A stretch of 64,000 nucleotides of DNA from Ignavibacteriales bacterium (GCA_020061355.1 JAGUYK010000015.1:185711-249710); one strand, 5' to 3'. Positions 18,179-27,285 are shown, counted from the stretch's first letter. A program made the numbers and translations. Notes: generated by a model from the sequence alone, not told the origin.

Positions 18179-18960
18179 TCAAAATTGGTGGCGGTAAAGG
18201 GATAAACTTAAAAGGTGTCATCTCCGATCTCGCTACGTTGAATGAAAAATTCATTATTGTTCACGGCGCGAATGCGTTACGTGATGAATTAGCCGATAAG
18301 ATTGGCTTTCATAAAAAAGTTGTTACTTCACTTTCGGGATACGATTCGGTTCTAAGCGATGAAACTACAATTGATCTGATGATGATGACGTATGCCGGTT
18401 TGAAAAACAAAAGAATTGTTGAATTATGTCAGCAGAACGGAATAAATGCAATTGGATTATCGGGGCTTGATGGAAAAGTAATTCAGGGCAAACGCAACAG
18501 CGGAATAAAAGTTAGAGAAGGCGGCAAAACACTTTTACTGCGGGATTTTTCCGGCAAGCCAAAATCAATAAATAGAGATTTACTTATCCTGCTGTTAGAA
18601 AACGGATATTCACCTGTATTAAGCGTTCCGCTTATTGATGAAAATAATTTTGCTATCAATTCCGAGAATGATGATATCGTTGCTTTACTGCAGTCGGAGT
18701 TCCAAGCAGAAAAAATTGTTTCATTAATTGAAGAACCGGGATTCTTATTAGATAAAAATGATCCTTCATCACTTATAGCTAATATCTCCAAAGCAGAACT
18801 TGAGACAATGGAACAAAAAGTTGATGGAAGAATGAAAAGGAAAATTCTAGCATTAAGAAAATTATTTGAATCGGGAGATACAACTGTAATTCTTAGTGAC
18901 GGAAGAACAGAACACCCGGTTATGGACGCACTAAATGGGAAGGGGACAATAATAAAATGA
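18169..18960 (+). CDS. lysZ: LysZ: [LysW]-aminoadipate kinase
   Basis: Phosphorylates the side-chain carboxyl of LysW-bound aminoadipate. It is an amino-acid kinase of the ArgB family: IIKIGGGKG at the N-terminus is the ATP site, VHGAN follows, and GLSGLDGKVIQGKRNS is characteristic of LysZ/ArgB. The tail HPVMDALNGKGTIIK matches LysZ. Length 263 is normal. The ATG lies inside the 3' end of the amidohydrolase gene, and the stop overlaps the lysJ start (ATGA), so the gene is coupled on both sides. It acts between LysX and LysY. Confidence 0.94.
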   Translation: MFIIKIGGGKGINLKGVISDLATLNEKFIIVHGANALRDELADKIGFHKKVVTSLSGYDSVLSDETTIDLMMMTYAGLKNKRIVELCQQNGINAIGLSGLDGKVIQGKRNSGIKVREGGKTLLLRDFSGKPKSINRDLLILLLENGYSPVLSVPLIDENNFAINSENDDIVALLQSEFQAEKIVSLIEEPGFLLDKNDPSSLIANISKAELETMEQKVDGRMKRKILALRKLFESGDTTVILSDGRTEHPVMDALNGKGTIIK

Positions 18961-20111
18961 AAGATTACAAAGCATTAATCGAGCAGTATGAAATTGATGT
19001 TTATCCTCGGCGTGATGTTGTTCTTGTAAAAGGTAAAGGTGCACACATCTGGGATGACAAAGGAAATGAATTTATCGATATGGCTGCTGGAATTTCTGTT
19101 GCCAATATAGGACACGCAAACGATAAAGTTGTAGAAGCGATTTCAAAGCAAGCTGCAACTCTTATCACATGTCCAAATACATTTTACAATGACACCAAAG
19201 CATTATTCCTTGAAAAATTATTCAGTATAGTGCCGAAGAATCTTACAAGAGCATTTTTGACTAATAGCGGGACAGAAGCTATCGAAGCTGCAATTAAATT
19301 TGCGCGCCTTAATACAAAGAAGACAAAATTTATTGCTGCGATGAAAGGTTTCCACGGTAGAACTTATGGTGCATTAAGTGCAACATTCAAAAAAGAATAT
19401 AGAGAAGGATTTGAACCTCTGGTACCAGGATTCAACTTTGCCCCTTTTAATAATTTTGAAAAACTGTCTGAAATGGTCGATGATGACACGGCTGCAATTA
19501 TTCTTGAGCCTGTTCAGGGTGAAGGTGGAATAAACATTGGTCAAAAAGAATATTTCCAGAAAGTAAGAAAGCTTTGTGATGAAAAAAACATTCTGTTGAT
19601 CATCGACGAAATCCAAACCGGATTCTGCCGTACAGGAAAAATGTTTGCTATTGAACATATTGGAATCGAAGCTGATATGATGACACTTGCAAAATCGATT
19701 GCCGGCGGATTCCCAATGGGGGTGTTACTATGCTCTGACAAAATAAAAATTGAAAAGAGTAAACATGGTTCAACATTCGGAGGTAATCCATTGGCTTGTG
19801 CTGCAGGACTCGCTTCAATTGATTTTATGCTTGAATCAAAATTATGGGAACAAGCAGAAGCAAAAGGCGAATACTTCAAAGAAAAATTAGAAAACTTACA
19901 ACTGTCTAAAGTCCGCGAAATTAGGATTATCGGATTAATGATTGGCATTGAATTAAAAGATAAAGTACAACCGGTTCTAGAGGAGCTATTAAAGAGAAAT
20001 ATAGTTGCTCTTCCGGCAGGTACAACTGTATTAAGGATGCTGCCGCCACTGGTGATAAGTTATGAGGATTTAGACAAGGTAGTTGAGATCTTAAAAGAAT
20101 TATTGAAATAA
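18957..20111 (+). CDS. lysJ: LysJ: [LysW]-lysine aminotransferase
   Basis: A class III pyridoxal-phosphate aminotransferase that converts LysW-bound aminoadipate semialdehyde to LysW-bound lysine. Signs are NSGTEAIEAAIKFAR (phosphate binding), GFHGRTYGAL, LLIIDEIQTGFCRTG and the PLP lysine K246 in TLAKSIAGGFPMG, with STFGGNPLACAAG further on. Its relatives are ArgD (acetylornithine) and GabT; operon position decides for LysJ. It is the last gene of the lysine operon, with nuoA following after about 110 bases. It might also serve arginine synthesis. Confidence 0.92.
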   Translation: MKDYKALIEQYEIDVYPRRDVVLVKGKGAHIWDDKGNEFIDMAAGISVANIGHANDKVVEAISKQAATLITCPNTFYNDTKALFLEKLFSIVPKNLTRAFLTNSGTEAIEAAIKFARLNTKKTKFIAAMKGFHGRTYGALSATFKKEYREGFEPLVPGFNFAPFNNFEKLSEMVDDDTAAIILEPVQGEGGINIGQKEYFQKVRKLCDEKNILLIIDEIQTGFCRTGKMFAIEHIGIEADMMTLAKSIAGGFPMGVLLCSDKIKIEKSKHGSTFGGNPLACAAGLASIDFMLESKLWEQAEAKGEYFKEKLENLQLSKVREIRIIGLMIGIELKDKVQPVLEELLKRNIVALPAGTTVLRMLPPLVISYEDLDKVVEILKELLK

Positions 20112-20225
20112 AATCAAACATCTACCATCTGCATGTTCATTTTTAGAAGCAAATACTAATAAGATTCTTTGACTTTATAACCACTTTTGGCTTATTTTTC
20201 AAATCAAAATTATACCATTATTGAT

Positions 20226-20594
20226 ATGATTCTCAATTACATACCTATTTTTTTAGTCTTAGCATTTGCCGCAATAATTGCCGGTGCAATTGTTTTCTCA
20301 TCGAAACTTTTTGGCCCATTTCGACCAAACAGGATTAAACAGCTTTCTTATGAAAGCGGCAAAAATCCGGTCGGTTCAACACATGAAAGGATTTCAATCA
20401 AATATTATCTGGTTGCAATGCTCTTTATCATTTTCGATATTGAAGTAATTTTTGTTTATCCCTGGGCAGTGCAATTCAAAAGTCTCTTTAGTGAATATGG
20501 AATTATTGCTTTTATGCCGATGTTAATATTTTTAGTTGTGCTTGAACTTGGATTCCTTTACATCTTCGCGAAAGGAGGACTGAAATGGGATTAG
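20226..20594 (+). CDS. nuoA: NADH-quinone oxidoreductase subunit A
   Basis: A small membrane subunit of respiratory complex I with three membrane helices. The conserved loop [20 protein letters not shown] and the motif [15 protein letters not shown] are diagnostic. The ATG at 20226 gives 122 residues, the usual size; an in-frame TTG at 20187 would add 13 unconserved residues and is rejected. It overlaps nuoB by 10 bases. It is the first of six genes, nuoA to nuoF. Confidence 0.95.
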   Translation: MILNYIPIFLVLAFAAIIAGAIVFSSKLFGPFRPNRIKQLSYESGKNPVGSTHERISIKYYLVAMLFIIFDIEVIFVYPWAVQFKSLFSEYGIIAFMPMLIFLVVLELGFLYIFAKGGLKWD

Positions 20595-21103
20595 AAGCCA
20601 AATTACAACAGGACGGATTTATTACTACCACTATAGATTCAATAATTGCATGGGCGCGTAAAAGTTCTGTCTGGCCTATGCCAATGGGAATTTCCTGCTG
20701 TGCTATCGAAATGATTGCCGCTGCAGATCCTAAATATGATTTAGCGCGATTCGGTTCAGAGGTAATGAGATTTACTCCGCGTCAATGCGATCTTATGATT
20801 GTAGCTGGAACTGTTACATACAAAATGGCTCAGGTTGTCCGCAGAATTTATGATCAGATGCCCGAACCCAAGTGGGTTATTGCAATGGGTGCTTGCACTT
20901 CTTCAGGCGGTATGTACCGTTCATACAATGTAGTTCAAGGAATTGATCAGTTCTTACCGGTTGATGTCTATACTGCAGGATGTCCGCCCCGTCCGGAGAA
21001 CTTAATTAATGCAGTTATGACAATTCAGAAAAAAATATCTAAAACCAGGGCTAGGGATTTTCAGGATATACCAATGCCTAAACCGGAAACCGTAAATAAT
21101 TGA
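20585..21103 (+). CDS. nuoB: NADH-quinone oxidoreductase subunit B
   Basis: Carries the N2 [4Fe-4S] cluster next to the quinone site. The four ligands are visible: the adjacent pair C38-C39 (ISCCAIEM), C104 ([10 protein letters not shown]) and C133 (GCPPRPE). A strong AGGAGG lies just before the ATG, inside the end of nuoA. Length 172 is typical. It is followed one base later by the nuoC start. Confidence 0.97.
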   Translation: MGLEAKLQQDGFITTTIDSIIAWARKSSVWPMPMGISCCAIEMIAAADPKYDLARFGSEVMRFTPRQCDLMIVAGTVTYKMAQVVRRIYDQMPEPKWVIAMGACTSSGGMYRSYNVVQGIDQFLPVDVYTAGCPPRPENLINAVMTIQKKISKTRARDFQDIPMPKPETVNN

Positions 21104-21104
21104 T

Positions 21105-21596
21105 ATGGAATTGAAAGAACTTATTGTTGAAAAATTAAAAAAGAATTTTGGCGAATCTGTTGAAGAGGTTACAGATTTTAGAGACGATCTTTCAATAACT
21201 GTAAGCACTAATAAAATTGTGGATGTTGCAAAATTTTTGAAAGAAGATGATGATCTGCTTTTTGTAATGTGCAAAGACGTAACAGCAATTGATTGGGCTA
21301 AGCGTAAAAAAAGATTTACTGTTGTTTATCATGTTTATTCATTCAAGAATAATTATACATTACGTATAAAAACTAATATTGATGAAAACCCACCTAAACT
21401 CGATTCGGTATCCTCCATTTGGTTAAGTGCTAATTGGTATGAAAGAGAAACTTATGATATGTACGGAATCATTTTCACAAATCATCCCGATCTGCGTCGA
21501 ACTTATATGCCCGAAGGATTTCAATATCATCCTTTAAGAAAGGACTTTCCGGTCCTGGGTATACCGGGCTCTTTACCTTTACCTGAAAAAATTTAA
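21105..21596 (+). CDS. nuoC: NADH-quinone oxidoreductase subunit C
   Basis: A 30-kDa-type peripheral subunit. WYERETYDMYGIIFTNHPDLRRTYMPEGF is the signature region (seen as WYERETYDMYGI and HPDLRR), and HPLRKDFPV ends the domain. It is separate from NuoD, not fused as in some Gammaproteobacteria. One base separates it from nuoB and four from nuoD, so it is firmly part of the operon. Confidence 0.95.
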   Translation: MELKELIVEKLKKNFGESVEEVTDFRDDLSITVSTNKIVDVAKFLKEDDDLLFVMCKDVTAIDWAKRKKRFTVVYHVYSFKNNYTLRIKTNIDENPPKLDSVSSIWLSANWYERETYDMYGIIFTNHPDLRRTYMPEGFQYHPLRKDFPVLGIPGSLPLPEKI

Positions 21597-21600
21597 TTCT

Positions 21601-22851
21601 ATGGAACAGAAACTGAACGTATATAACGACGAAAAACTTCTAAAAAAAGTAATAGAGGATAGAAATATTACAATTGAGGATGCTCTTGATAATGAAATGA
21701 TTATCAATATGGGTCCTCAGCATCCCGCTACTCATGGTGTCCTACGACTTGTTTTAAGACTTGATGGTGAATCGGTATTGTCGGCAGTTCCTGAACTCGG
21801 TTATCTCCATCGCGGATACGAGAAGATGGCTGAGGATATGAGCTATATTGAATTTATTCCTCATACAGACCGGCTCGATTATACCGCTACACTCTGTAAC
21901 AATGTTGCATATGTTCTTGCAGTTGAAAAATTACTTGGAATAGAAGCTCCAAAACGTGCTCAATATATACGTATGATGATTGCTGAACTATCACGTCTTG
22001 CAGCTCATATGGTAGCTATTGGTACTTATGCAATGGATGTCGGTGCTGTTACAATGGTAATGTGGACATTCCGCGAGCGTGAGAAAATTCAAGATATATT
22101 TGACCGTCTTGCAGGTGCAAGATTTACAACTAGTTATACAAGAATTGGCGGTGTTGCTTCCGACGCTGACTCCGAGACAATTGGAATGGTTCGCGCTTTT
22201 CTCGATCAATTCCATTCTGCATTGGATGAAATGGATAAACTTCTACTTAGTAACAGAATTTTTATTGACCGACTTGAAGGAATTGGTGTTCTGCCTAAAG
22301 AAGATGCAATTGCTCTCGGTATAACCGGTCCTAATTTACGTGCATCCGGTGTTGAATATGATGTTCGACGTGCGAAACCATATCTATTTTATAACGAAAT
22401 GGATTTCAAAATTCCAACTTATTCCGAAGGGGATTGTTTAGCCAGATATTTTTTGCGCGGTGATGAAGTTAGAGAAAGTGTAAAAATCCTCTATCAGATT
22501 CTGGATAAAATGCCCCAGGGTGAAATAATTGCAAATGAACCGAAACATACACTTGCACACAAATCTGAAATTTATTCCAAGATGGAAGAATTGATTCATG
22601 ATTTTATGATAATCAATTATGGAATCAATCCTCCGGTCGGCGATGTATTTTTCTCTGCTGAAAATCCTAAAGGGGAATTGGGATTCTACATAGTAAGCAA
22701 TGGTACAGGTAATCCGTGGAAAATGAAAATTAGATCTCCCTCATTCTGTAATCTTCAGGCATTAGCTCAGCTTTGCAAAGGCGCGATGATATCGGATGTT
22801 ATTGCGATTATCGGCAGCTTAGATCCTGTAATGGGGGAAGCAGATAAATAA
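21601..22851 (+). CDS. nuoD: NADH-quinone oxidoreductase subunit D
   Basis: A 49-kDa-type subunit that forms the quinone pocket with NuoB. INMGPQHPATHGVLRL is the family signature, followed by ELGYLHRGYEKMAE and YTRIGGVASD. The C-terminus IGSLDPVMGEADK is typical, where the conserved DPVMGEADR ending usually occurs. Length 416 is normal. A GATCAAG-rich spacer lies between it and nuoE. Confidence 0.97.
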   Translation: MEQKLNVYNDEKLLKKVIEDRNITIEDALDNEMIINMGPQHPATHGVLRLVLRLDGESVLSAVPELGYLHRGYEKMAEDMSYIEFIPHTDRLDYTATLCNNVAYVLAVEKLLGIEAPKRAQYIRMMIAELSRLAAHMVAIGTYAMDVGAVTMVMWTFREREKIQDIFDRLAGARFTTSYTRIGGVASDADSETIGMVRAFLDQFHSALDEMDKLLLSNRIFIDRLEGIGVLPKEDAIALGITGPNLRASGVEYDVRRAKPYLFYNEMDFKIPTYSEGDCLARYFLRGDEVRESVKILYQILDKMPQGEIIANEPKHTLAHKSEIYSKMEELIHDFMIINYGINPPVGDVFFSAENPKGELGFYIVSNGTGNPWKMKIRSPSFCNLQALAQLCKGAMISDVIAIIGSLDPVMGEADK

Positions 22852-22859
22852 TTAATAAT

Positions 22860-22899
22860 CTTGATCAAGAGCAAGATCAAGTTCAAGAATAAGATTAAG
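22860..22899 (+). repeat. degenerate GATCAAG-rich spacer repeat
   Basis: Between nuoD and nuoE the sequence runs through imperfect CTTGATCAAG / CAAGATCAAG / CAAGAATAAG / AAGATTAAG units. It resembles the repeat at 17481-17503. It could be a slippage-generated low-complexity spacer; it forms weak hairpins only. Confidence 0.45.
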
Positions 22900-22933
22900 T
22901 TTGGTTTCTTAAATTAGATACAGACAAAGAAAT

Positions 22934-23407
22934 ATGTCATTCAAATTCACAGAAGAAAATTTAACCCTAATTGATAAAGCGCGGAAGAAATATCCAACCG
23001 CTCTCGCTGCAGTTATGGATACTGTCTATATTGCACAGGAACAGAATGGTTATTTAAGCAATGAAGTGATGGAAGAGATTGCAAATGTTCTGGGTATTGA
23101 TAAGGTCAATGTTCTTAGTGTAGTTACCTTTTACACTATGTATCATACAAAACGGATGGGCAAGTATCACATTCAGGTTTGTACAAATGTTTCCTGTATG
23201 CTTCGCGGTGCATATGAAATCTGGGACAAAGTAAAAGAAAAACTCGGTCTGGAGAATATGGAAGTCTCTCCCGATGGTAAATTCTCGCTTGAGGAAGTTG
23301 AATGTATGGGCGCTTGCGGTTATGCACCCATGATCGCAGTTAATGAAGACTATTACGAAAACTTAACTAAAGAAAAAGTTGAAGAAATTCTGGAATCCTT
23401 AAAATAA
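22934..23407 (+). CDS. nuoE: NADH-quinone oxidoreductase subunit E
   Basis: A 24-kDa-type subunit with the N1a [2Fe-2S] cluster, held by Cys in CTNVSCMLRG (CX4C) and CMGACGYAPM (CX3C). The N-terminal helical part (ALAAVMDTVYIAQEQNGYLS) is also conserved. Length 157 is normal. Together with NuoF it forms the NADH-oxidising tip of complex I. A GC-rich hairpin lies between it and nuoF. Confidence 0.95.
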   Translation: MSFKFTEENLTLIDKARKKYPTALAAVMDTVYIAQEQNGYLSNEVMEEIANVLGIDKVNVLSVVTFYTMYHTKRMGKYHIQVCTNVSCMLRGAYEIWDKVKEKLGLENMEVSPDGKFSLEEVECMGACGYAPMIAVNEDYYENLTKEKVEEILESLK

Positions 23408-23414
23408 TTACTTA

Positions 23415-23462
23415 CCCCCGCCAATCTCCACCTCCTTGATAAGGAGGGGGAACGGAAGGGGG
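23415..23462. repeat. GC-rich palindromic element between nuoE and nuoF
   Basis: The core CCTCCTT-GAT-AAGGAGG (23431-23447) is a perfect 7-bp hairpin. Outer CCCCC (23415-23419) and GGGGG (23458-23462) extend the symmetry. Its GC content is far above the surroundings. It looks like a small dispersed palindromic repeat that landed in the operon. It could act as an RNA processing or stalling hairpin, and it contains AGGAGG 30-40 bases before nuoF, too far for a ribosome site. Confidence 0.6.
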
Positions 23463-23479
23463 TGGTCAAAATATCGATT

Positions 23480-24802
23480 ATGGAAAAAATAGTACTACCC
23501 GAAATACTAAACTTGAATCAGATAGAAGTTTATCTTGCTAACTACGGATTTGAATCTGCTAAAAAAGCTTTTAGTCAGACTCCCGATGATATTATTGATC
23601 AGGTAAAAAAATCAGGTTTACGCGGCAGAGGCGGTGCAGCATTCTCTGCAGGTTTGAAATGGAGCTTCATGCCTAAGACAACCGACAAGCCGAAATATCT
23701 CTGCATAAATGGTGACGAAAGCGAACCTGGCTCTTTTAAGGATCGACAGATTTTTGAAGACAATCCTTTCCAGCTTATTGAAGGTGTTATAATAACTTCC
23801 TATGCCATCGGTGCGAAGGTAGCATATTTATATATCCGGGGTGAATATCATAAGTGGATTAAGTTGATGCAGAAAGCGATCGATATCGCTTATGAGCGCG
23901 GATATCTTGGCGAGAAAATGAAATCTACATTTGGAACTGAATTCTATTGCGATTTATATATTCATAAAGGCGCAGGTGCATACATCTGCGGTGAAGAATC
24001 TTCGTTGATGAATTCAATTGAAGGATACCGCGGTTACCCACGTGTTAAACCGCCTTTCCCGGCTCAAAGAGGTTTATGGGGGTGCCCGACAACCATTAAC
24101 AATGTTGAAACAATTACAAATGTTCCTCAGATAATTTCAAAGGGGTGGGAGTGGTTCTCGAAAATTGGCGCGCCTAAACATCCCGGAACATTACTTTATG
24201 GAATCAGCGGTCATGTGAATAAACCGGGTGTTTATGAATATCCGACAGGAATGCTCCTTACTGAACTGATTTATAATGTTGCAGGCGGTGTACCAGGAAA
24301 TAAAAAAATTAAATGTGTAATACCAGGCGGATCATCAATGCCGCCATTACGCGGAGACAGACTTGAAGGCGTACGTATGGATGCAGAATCATTAAAGGAA
24401 GCTGGTTCTGCCGTTGGTACTGCAGGAATTATGGTGATGGATGAAGATACCAATCTGTTGAAAGTTCTGATTCGTATTGCACATTTTTATCATCACGAAA
24501 GCTGTGGCCAGTGTACACCATGCCGTGAAGGTACCGGATGGATGGAAAAAATTCTACATAGAATTTTAGAAGGGAATGGAACTTCAAAAGATTTGGATCT
24601 GCTTATAAGTGTTGCAAATAATATTGAAGGTAATACTATCTGTGCTTTGGGCGATGCGGCTGCATGGCCTGTTAAATTTATGATTGAACGGTTCCGCGAT
24701 GAATTTGAAACATTCGTTAAAAAAGAAGTTTCTCTTCCTGTTCCGAATAAAGTCCATTCAATGAGGCTAACCTCACTACCTCTTGCTGACCTTAAGAAAT
24801 AA
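23480..24802 (+). CDS. nuoF: NADH-quinone oxidoreductase subunit F
   Basis: The 51-kDa-type subunit that oxidises NADH through FMN. GLRGRGGAAFSAGLKW is the nucleotide site, GAYICGEESSLMNSIEG the FMN/NADH region, and SCGQCTPCREGTGWM with the later Cys in NTICALGDAAAWPVK binds the N3 [4Fe-4S] cluster. The ATG at 23480 was chosen over a GTG at 23462 that lies in the palindromic element. The nuo cluster stops here: no nuoG or membrane subunits H to N follow, so they must be elsewhere. Confidence 0.96.
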   Translation: MEKIVLPEILNLNQIEVYLANYGFESAKKAFSQTPDDIIDQVKKSGLRGRGGAAFSAGLKWSFMPKTTDKPKYLCINGDESEPGSFKDRQIFEDNPFQLIEGVIITSYAIGAKVAYLYIRGEYHKWIKLMQKAIDIAYERGYLGEKMKSTFGTEFYCDLYIHKGAGAYICGEESSLMNSIEGYRGYPRVKPPFPAQRGLWGCPTTINNVETITNVPQIISKGWEWFSKIGAPKHPGTLLYGISGHVNKPGVYEYPTGMLLTELIYNVAGGVPGNKKIKCVIPGGSSMPPLRGDRLEGVRMDAESLKEAGSAVGTAGIMVMDEDTNLLKVLIRIAHFYHHESCGQCTPCREGTGWMEKILHRILEGNGTSKDLDLLISVANNIEGNTICALGDAAAWPVKFMIERFRDEFETFVKKEVSLPVPNKVHSMRLTSLPLADLKK

Positions 24803-24914
24803 ATAAGAATAAGTTTGCTTTTATCAAGAGTGAAATAGTCCATTTGCTTTTTATAGATTTTTTTTTATTTGCCTTAGAAATTCCTTCCTATAGAAAAAAT
24901 CAATAGGAGGTTAT

Positions 24915-26192
24915 ATGTATTTCAAAAAACTCACCTTTTATATTTCATTTATTTTTTTCGTTAACTCCATGGTCTTTTGTCAAGAAATGTTTGATGTTGG
25001 ATGGACAACATTAGAATTTCCTGGCGGTAGACCTTATAGTATGTTTTATGACAAAGTTAATGACAACTTATATGTTGGCGGTTACGGCGATTTATATAAA
25101 CTGAATTTAAATACTATGGGATGGAGTTTGGTGGATTCTGATCCAATTTCTGAAATTTTAGCCAACGCTAAAATAATTTCTATATGTAGAGATAAATTGG
25201 GATCAATTTATGCCGGCTGTGATGGAAATACACAATCCTACTTTTCCAACGATGATGGGAAAACGTGGAATCCAATTATGGACATTAAATTTACTCTCAA
25301 TTCGGTTTTAACAATTAAGGAAGGTCCGGATGGTAAAATATGGTTCGGAACTAATAACGGGTTAATTGTCAGCCCTGATCAGGGGGCAACATATAATGAA
25401 TTCCCAAATATGAAAAGGTCTATAGGATCAATAGGATTTACATCTAGTGGAAATATTTTCGTTGGTACAAACGGAGGATTATATTTATCTACCAATAATG
25501 GTGAAACATGGACACAGATGAATTTGCAGTTTAAGGGATCTGTCATTTCTGCAATTGGAATTAACTCGAAAAGTTATATATATGCAGGATCAAGCACTTA
25601 TTTGTACCGTTCAACAAACAATGGTGCAAATTGGGAATCATTAACTCCAAATGGTCAAGTAGGTGGCATAGTCACAGCATTAGATATTTTTTGTTCAAAT
25701 GATAATATAATATACTATGCAGTTAACCAAGGTTTATATATAACACCAGATGAATGTAAAACATGGTTTTTTGCAAATCCATCTCCGGTTCATGTACAAC
25801 CCAAATCGATAGTTGTAGACAAGTCAAATAGAATCTTTGCAATTAACAATCTTGCAACAACAAAACCATATTTCGCTACTGGTAAATTTATTTCTACCAA
25901 TGTCGAGGGTGGAATTTCCGAAATTCCGACTAAGTTTATTCTGCACCAGAATTATCCGAATCCATTTAATCCAACAACAAGAATAAAGTTTGGATTACCA
26001 AATAGTGTACTTACAAAACTTATCATTTACGATATTCTCGGCAGTGAAGTTTCGGTCTTATTGAATAAAGAATTAGAAGCTGGTTATCATGAAGTTAATT
26101 TTGATGCAACTGATTTACCGACCGGGATTTACTTCTATAAAATACAAGCTGGGGAATTTATTCAGACTAAAAAGATGGTATTAATCAAATAA
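24915..26192 (+). CDS. secreted Asp-box (BNR) propeller protein with T9SS sorting domain
   Basis: Exported protein (signal MYFKKLTFYISFIFFVNSMVFCQ). Five or more BNR/Asp-box repeats are visible: SNDDGKTWNPI, SPDQGATYNEF, STNNGETWTQM, STNNGANWESL and TPDECKTWFF, which form a beta-propeller, the fold of sialidases and Ycf48-like sensors. The last 80 residues are a type A T9SS C-terminal domain: HQNYPNPFNPTTRIKFGLP, then IYDILGSEVS and GIYFYKIQAG, ending KKMVLIK. It is therefore exported across the outer membrane and probably anchored. A strong AGGAGG precedes the ATG. No catalytic residues were recognised; the target is unknown. Confidence 0.88.
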   Translation: MYFKKLTFYISFIFFVNSMVFCQEMFDVGWTTLEFPGGRPYSMFYDKVNDNLYVGGYGDLYKLNLNTMGWSLVDSDPISEILANAKIISICRDKLGSIYAGCDGNTQSYFSNDDGKTWNPIMDIKFTLNSVLTIKEGPDGKIWFGTNNGLIVSPDQGATYNEFPNMKRSIGSIGFTSSGNIFVGTNGGLYLSTNNGETWTQMNLQFKGSVISAIGINSKSYIYAGSSTYLYRSTNNGANWESLTPNGQVGGIVTALDIFCSNDNIIYYAVNQGLYITPDECKTWFFANPSPVHVQPKSIVVDKSNRIFAINNLATTKPYFATGKFISTNVEGGISEIPTKFILHQNYPNPFNPTTRIKFGLPNSVLTKLIIYDILGSEVSVLLNKELEAGYHEVNFDATDLPTGIYFYKIQAGEFIQTKKMVLIK

Positions 26193-26810
26193 AGAAGTTT
26201 CTCAGGAAAGTTTTGGTAAATCGTAACAAAATATTTTACCTATCAACTTCGATCATAGAATAGCTTTGTAGAATCTTATCAAGTTTAATCTTGAATTTAT
26301 ATGACTGAATTATAAGAGTAATCTTAGCTATCGTGAAAAATAACTGGAGATATGTGGGATTGAAGGAGTAATCTGACATTTCAAACATTTATGGATCTCC
26401 CATAAATATGATTTCATTAATTAAATTATGCTTATGGTTAAACAATAAAACTTAGATGCTCATTTATAAAAATAACTTTCTGAAATCAGTTGAAATAAGA
26501 GAATAGCGGTAGTGTGTTAAAACAACCCAGCCGAGAATTGTTCTTCCACTACTACCGCCGCCAGGAAACTTTGTTATATAAACTTTATTAATATTATTAC
26601 AAAAGACATGCCGTTTAAATGATGTGATTATGCTGATATTCGAGGTTGGTTTTGAATTCTATTGTTTCATTAAGAGAAAATGTAAAAAAGTAAGTCAGGC
26701 TTGATGATGTTTTATGAATGGAAGAAAATATAGATGAAAATTATAAGCTTATAATCGCCATAATTTATTGAGTTACACTATTAATGAAAAAACTTCTAAA
26801 AAAGAAATCT
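26193..26810. other. gene-free stretch, about 620 bp
   Basis: No credible reading frame was found on either strand. The sequence is AT-rich, with one GC-richer part at about 26500-26570 that holds an inverted repeat (GCGGTAGT near 26506 and ACTACCGC near 26555). This may be a decayed mobile element or a non-coding RNA, but nothing recognisable supports either. Confidence 0.4.
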
Positions 26811-27128
26811 TTAAAGCGGAGAGAGATTCTCCCAAAGGGGTTCCTCCAAAAGAGTCCTTCGGGGACCTTCAGAAGAGCTCTCGGTAGAAGTAATTATGAT
26901 AGAATCAAGAAACTTTCTACCTGCACCTGATTTGAGAAAAAGTTCACGCTTACGGGCATAAGAGTTTGTTTCAAACTGTTCTGAATAAACTAGAGTCCAA
27001 GGAATACCACCTTTTGTAAATTTAGATTTGCCGGAGTTGTGTTCGTTTAATCGTTTTGTGAGATTTGCAGTGGAGCCGACATAACGTTTATTAAGTTTTT
27101 TACTAAATAAAACGTATGTGAAAAACAT
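26811..27128 (-). CDS. GIY-YIG endonuclease-domain small protein
   Basis: A 105-residue protein whose first 80 residues are a single GIY-YIG (UvrC/URI-type) nuclease domain: FTYVLFSKKLNKRYVGST, LTKRLNEHNSG and YARKRELFLKSGAGRKFLDS. It lies on the same strand as tRNA-Ser, 20 bases downstream of it. The last 25 residues are low-complexity and are encoded by DNA that carries an imperfect copy of the tRNA-Ser 3' end interrupted by about 47 bases. Such stand-alone GIY-YIG genes beside tRNAs behave as homing or mobile elements. Its cut site is unknown. Confidence 0.85.
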   Translation of the reverse strand: MFFTYVLFSKKLNKRYVGSTANLTKRLNEHNSGKSKFTKGGIPWTLVYSEQFETNSYARKRELFLKSGAGRKFLDSIIITSTESSSEGPRRTLLEEPLWENLSPL

Positions 27129-27148
27129 TTCTTACTTAAAATTATTTG
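26816..27148 (-). mobile_element. possible GIY-YIG mini-element inserted at the 3' end of tRNA-Ser
   Basis: The element is bounded on one side by the tRNA-Ser 3' end and on the other by an imperfect copy: GCGGAGAGAGATTC at 26816-26829 against GCGGAGAGAGAGAGATTC at the tRNA, and CTCTCGGTAGAAGT near 26878 against CTCTCGGTAGCAGT in the tRNA. In the second copy about 47 hairpin-forming bases split the T-loop. The layout suggests site-specific insertion that rebuilds the tRNA. Inference only. Confidence 0.45.
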
Positions 27149-27237
27149 CGGAGAGAGAGAGATTCGAACTCTCGGTAGCAGTTTCCCACTACGACGGTTT
27201 AGCAAACCGTTGGTTTCAGCCACTCACCCATCTCTCC
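27149..27237 (-). tRNA. tRNA-Ser (anticodon GCU)
   Basis: An 89-base class II tRNA on the minus strand. The acceptor GGAGAGA pairs with TCTCTCC, discriminator G. The anticodon loop reads TTGCTAA with anticodon GCT, so it reads AGC/AGU serine codons. The long variable arm between the anticodon arm and GAGAGTTCGAATCTCTC (T arm) is typical of tRNA-Ser. CCA is not encoded. Confidence 0.97.
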
Positions 27238-27285
27238 GTGAACTGAAATTAGAAATTTTGCAGCGCAAATATAATCATAGCAGAA

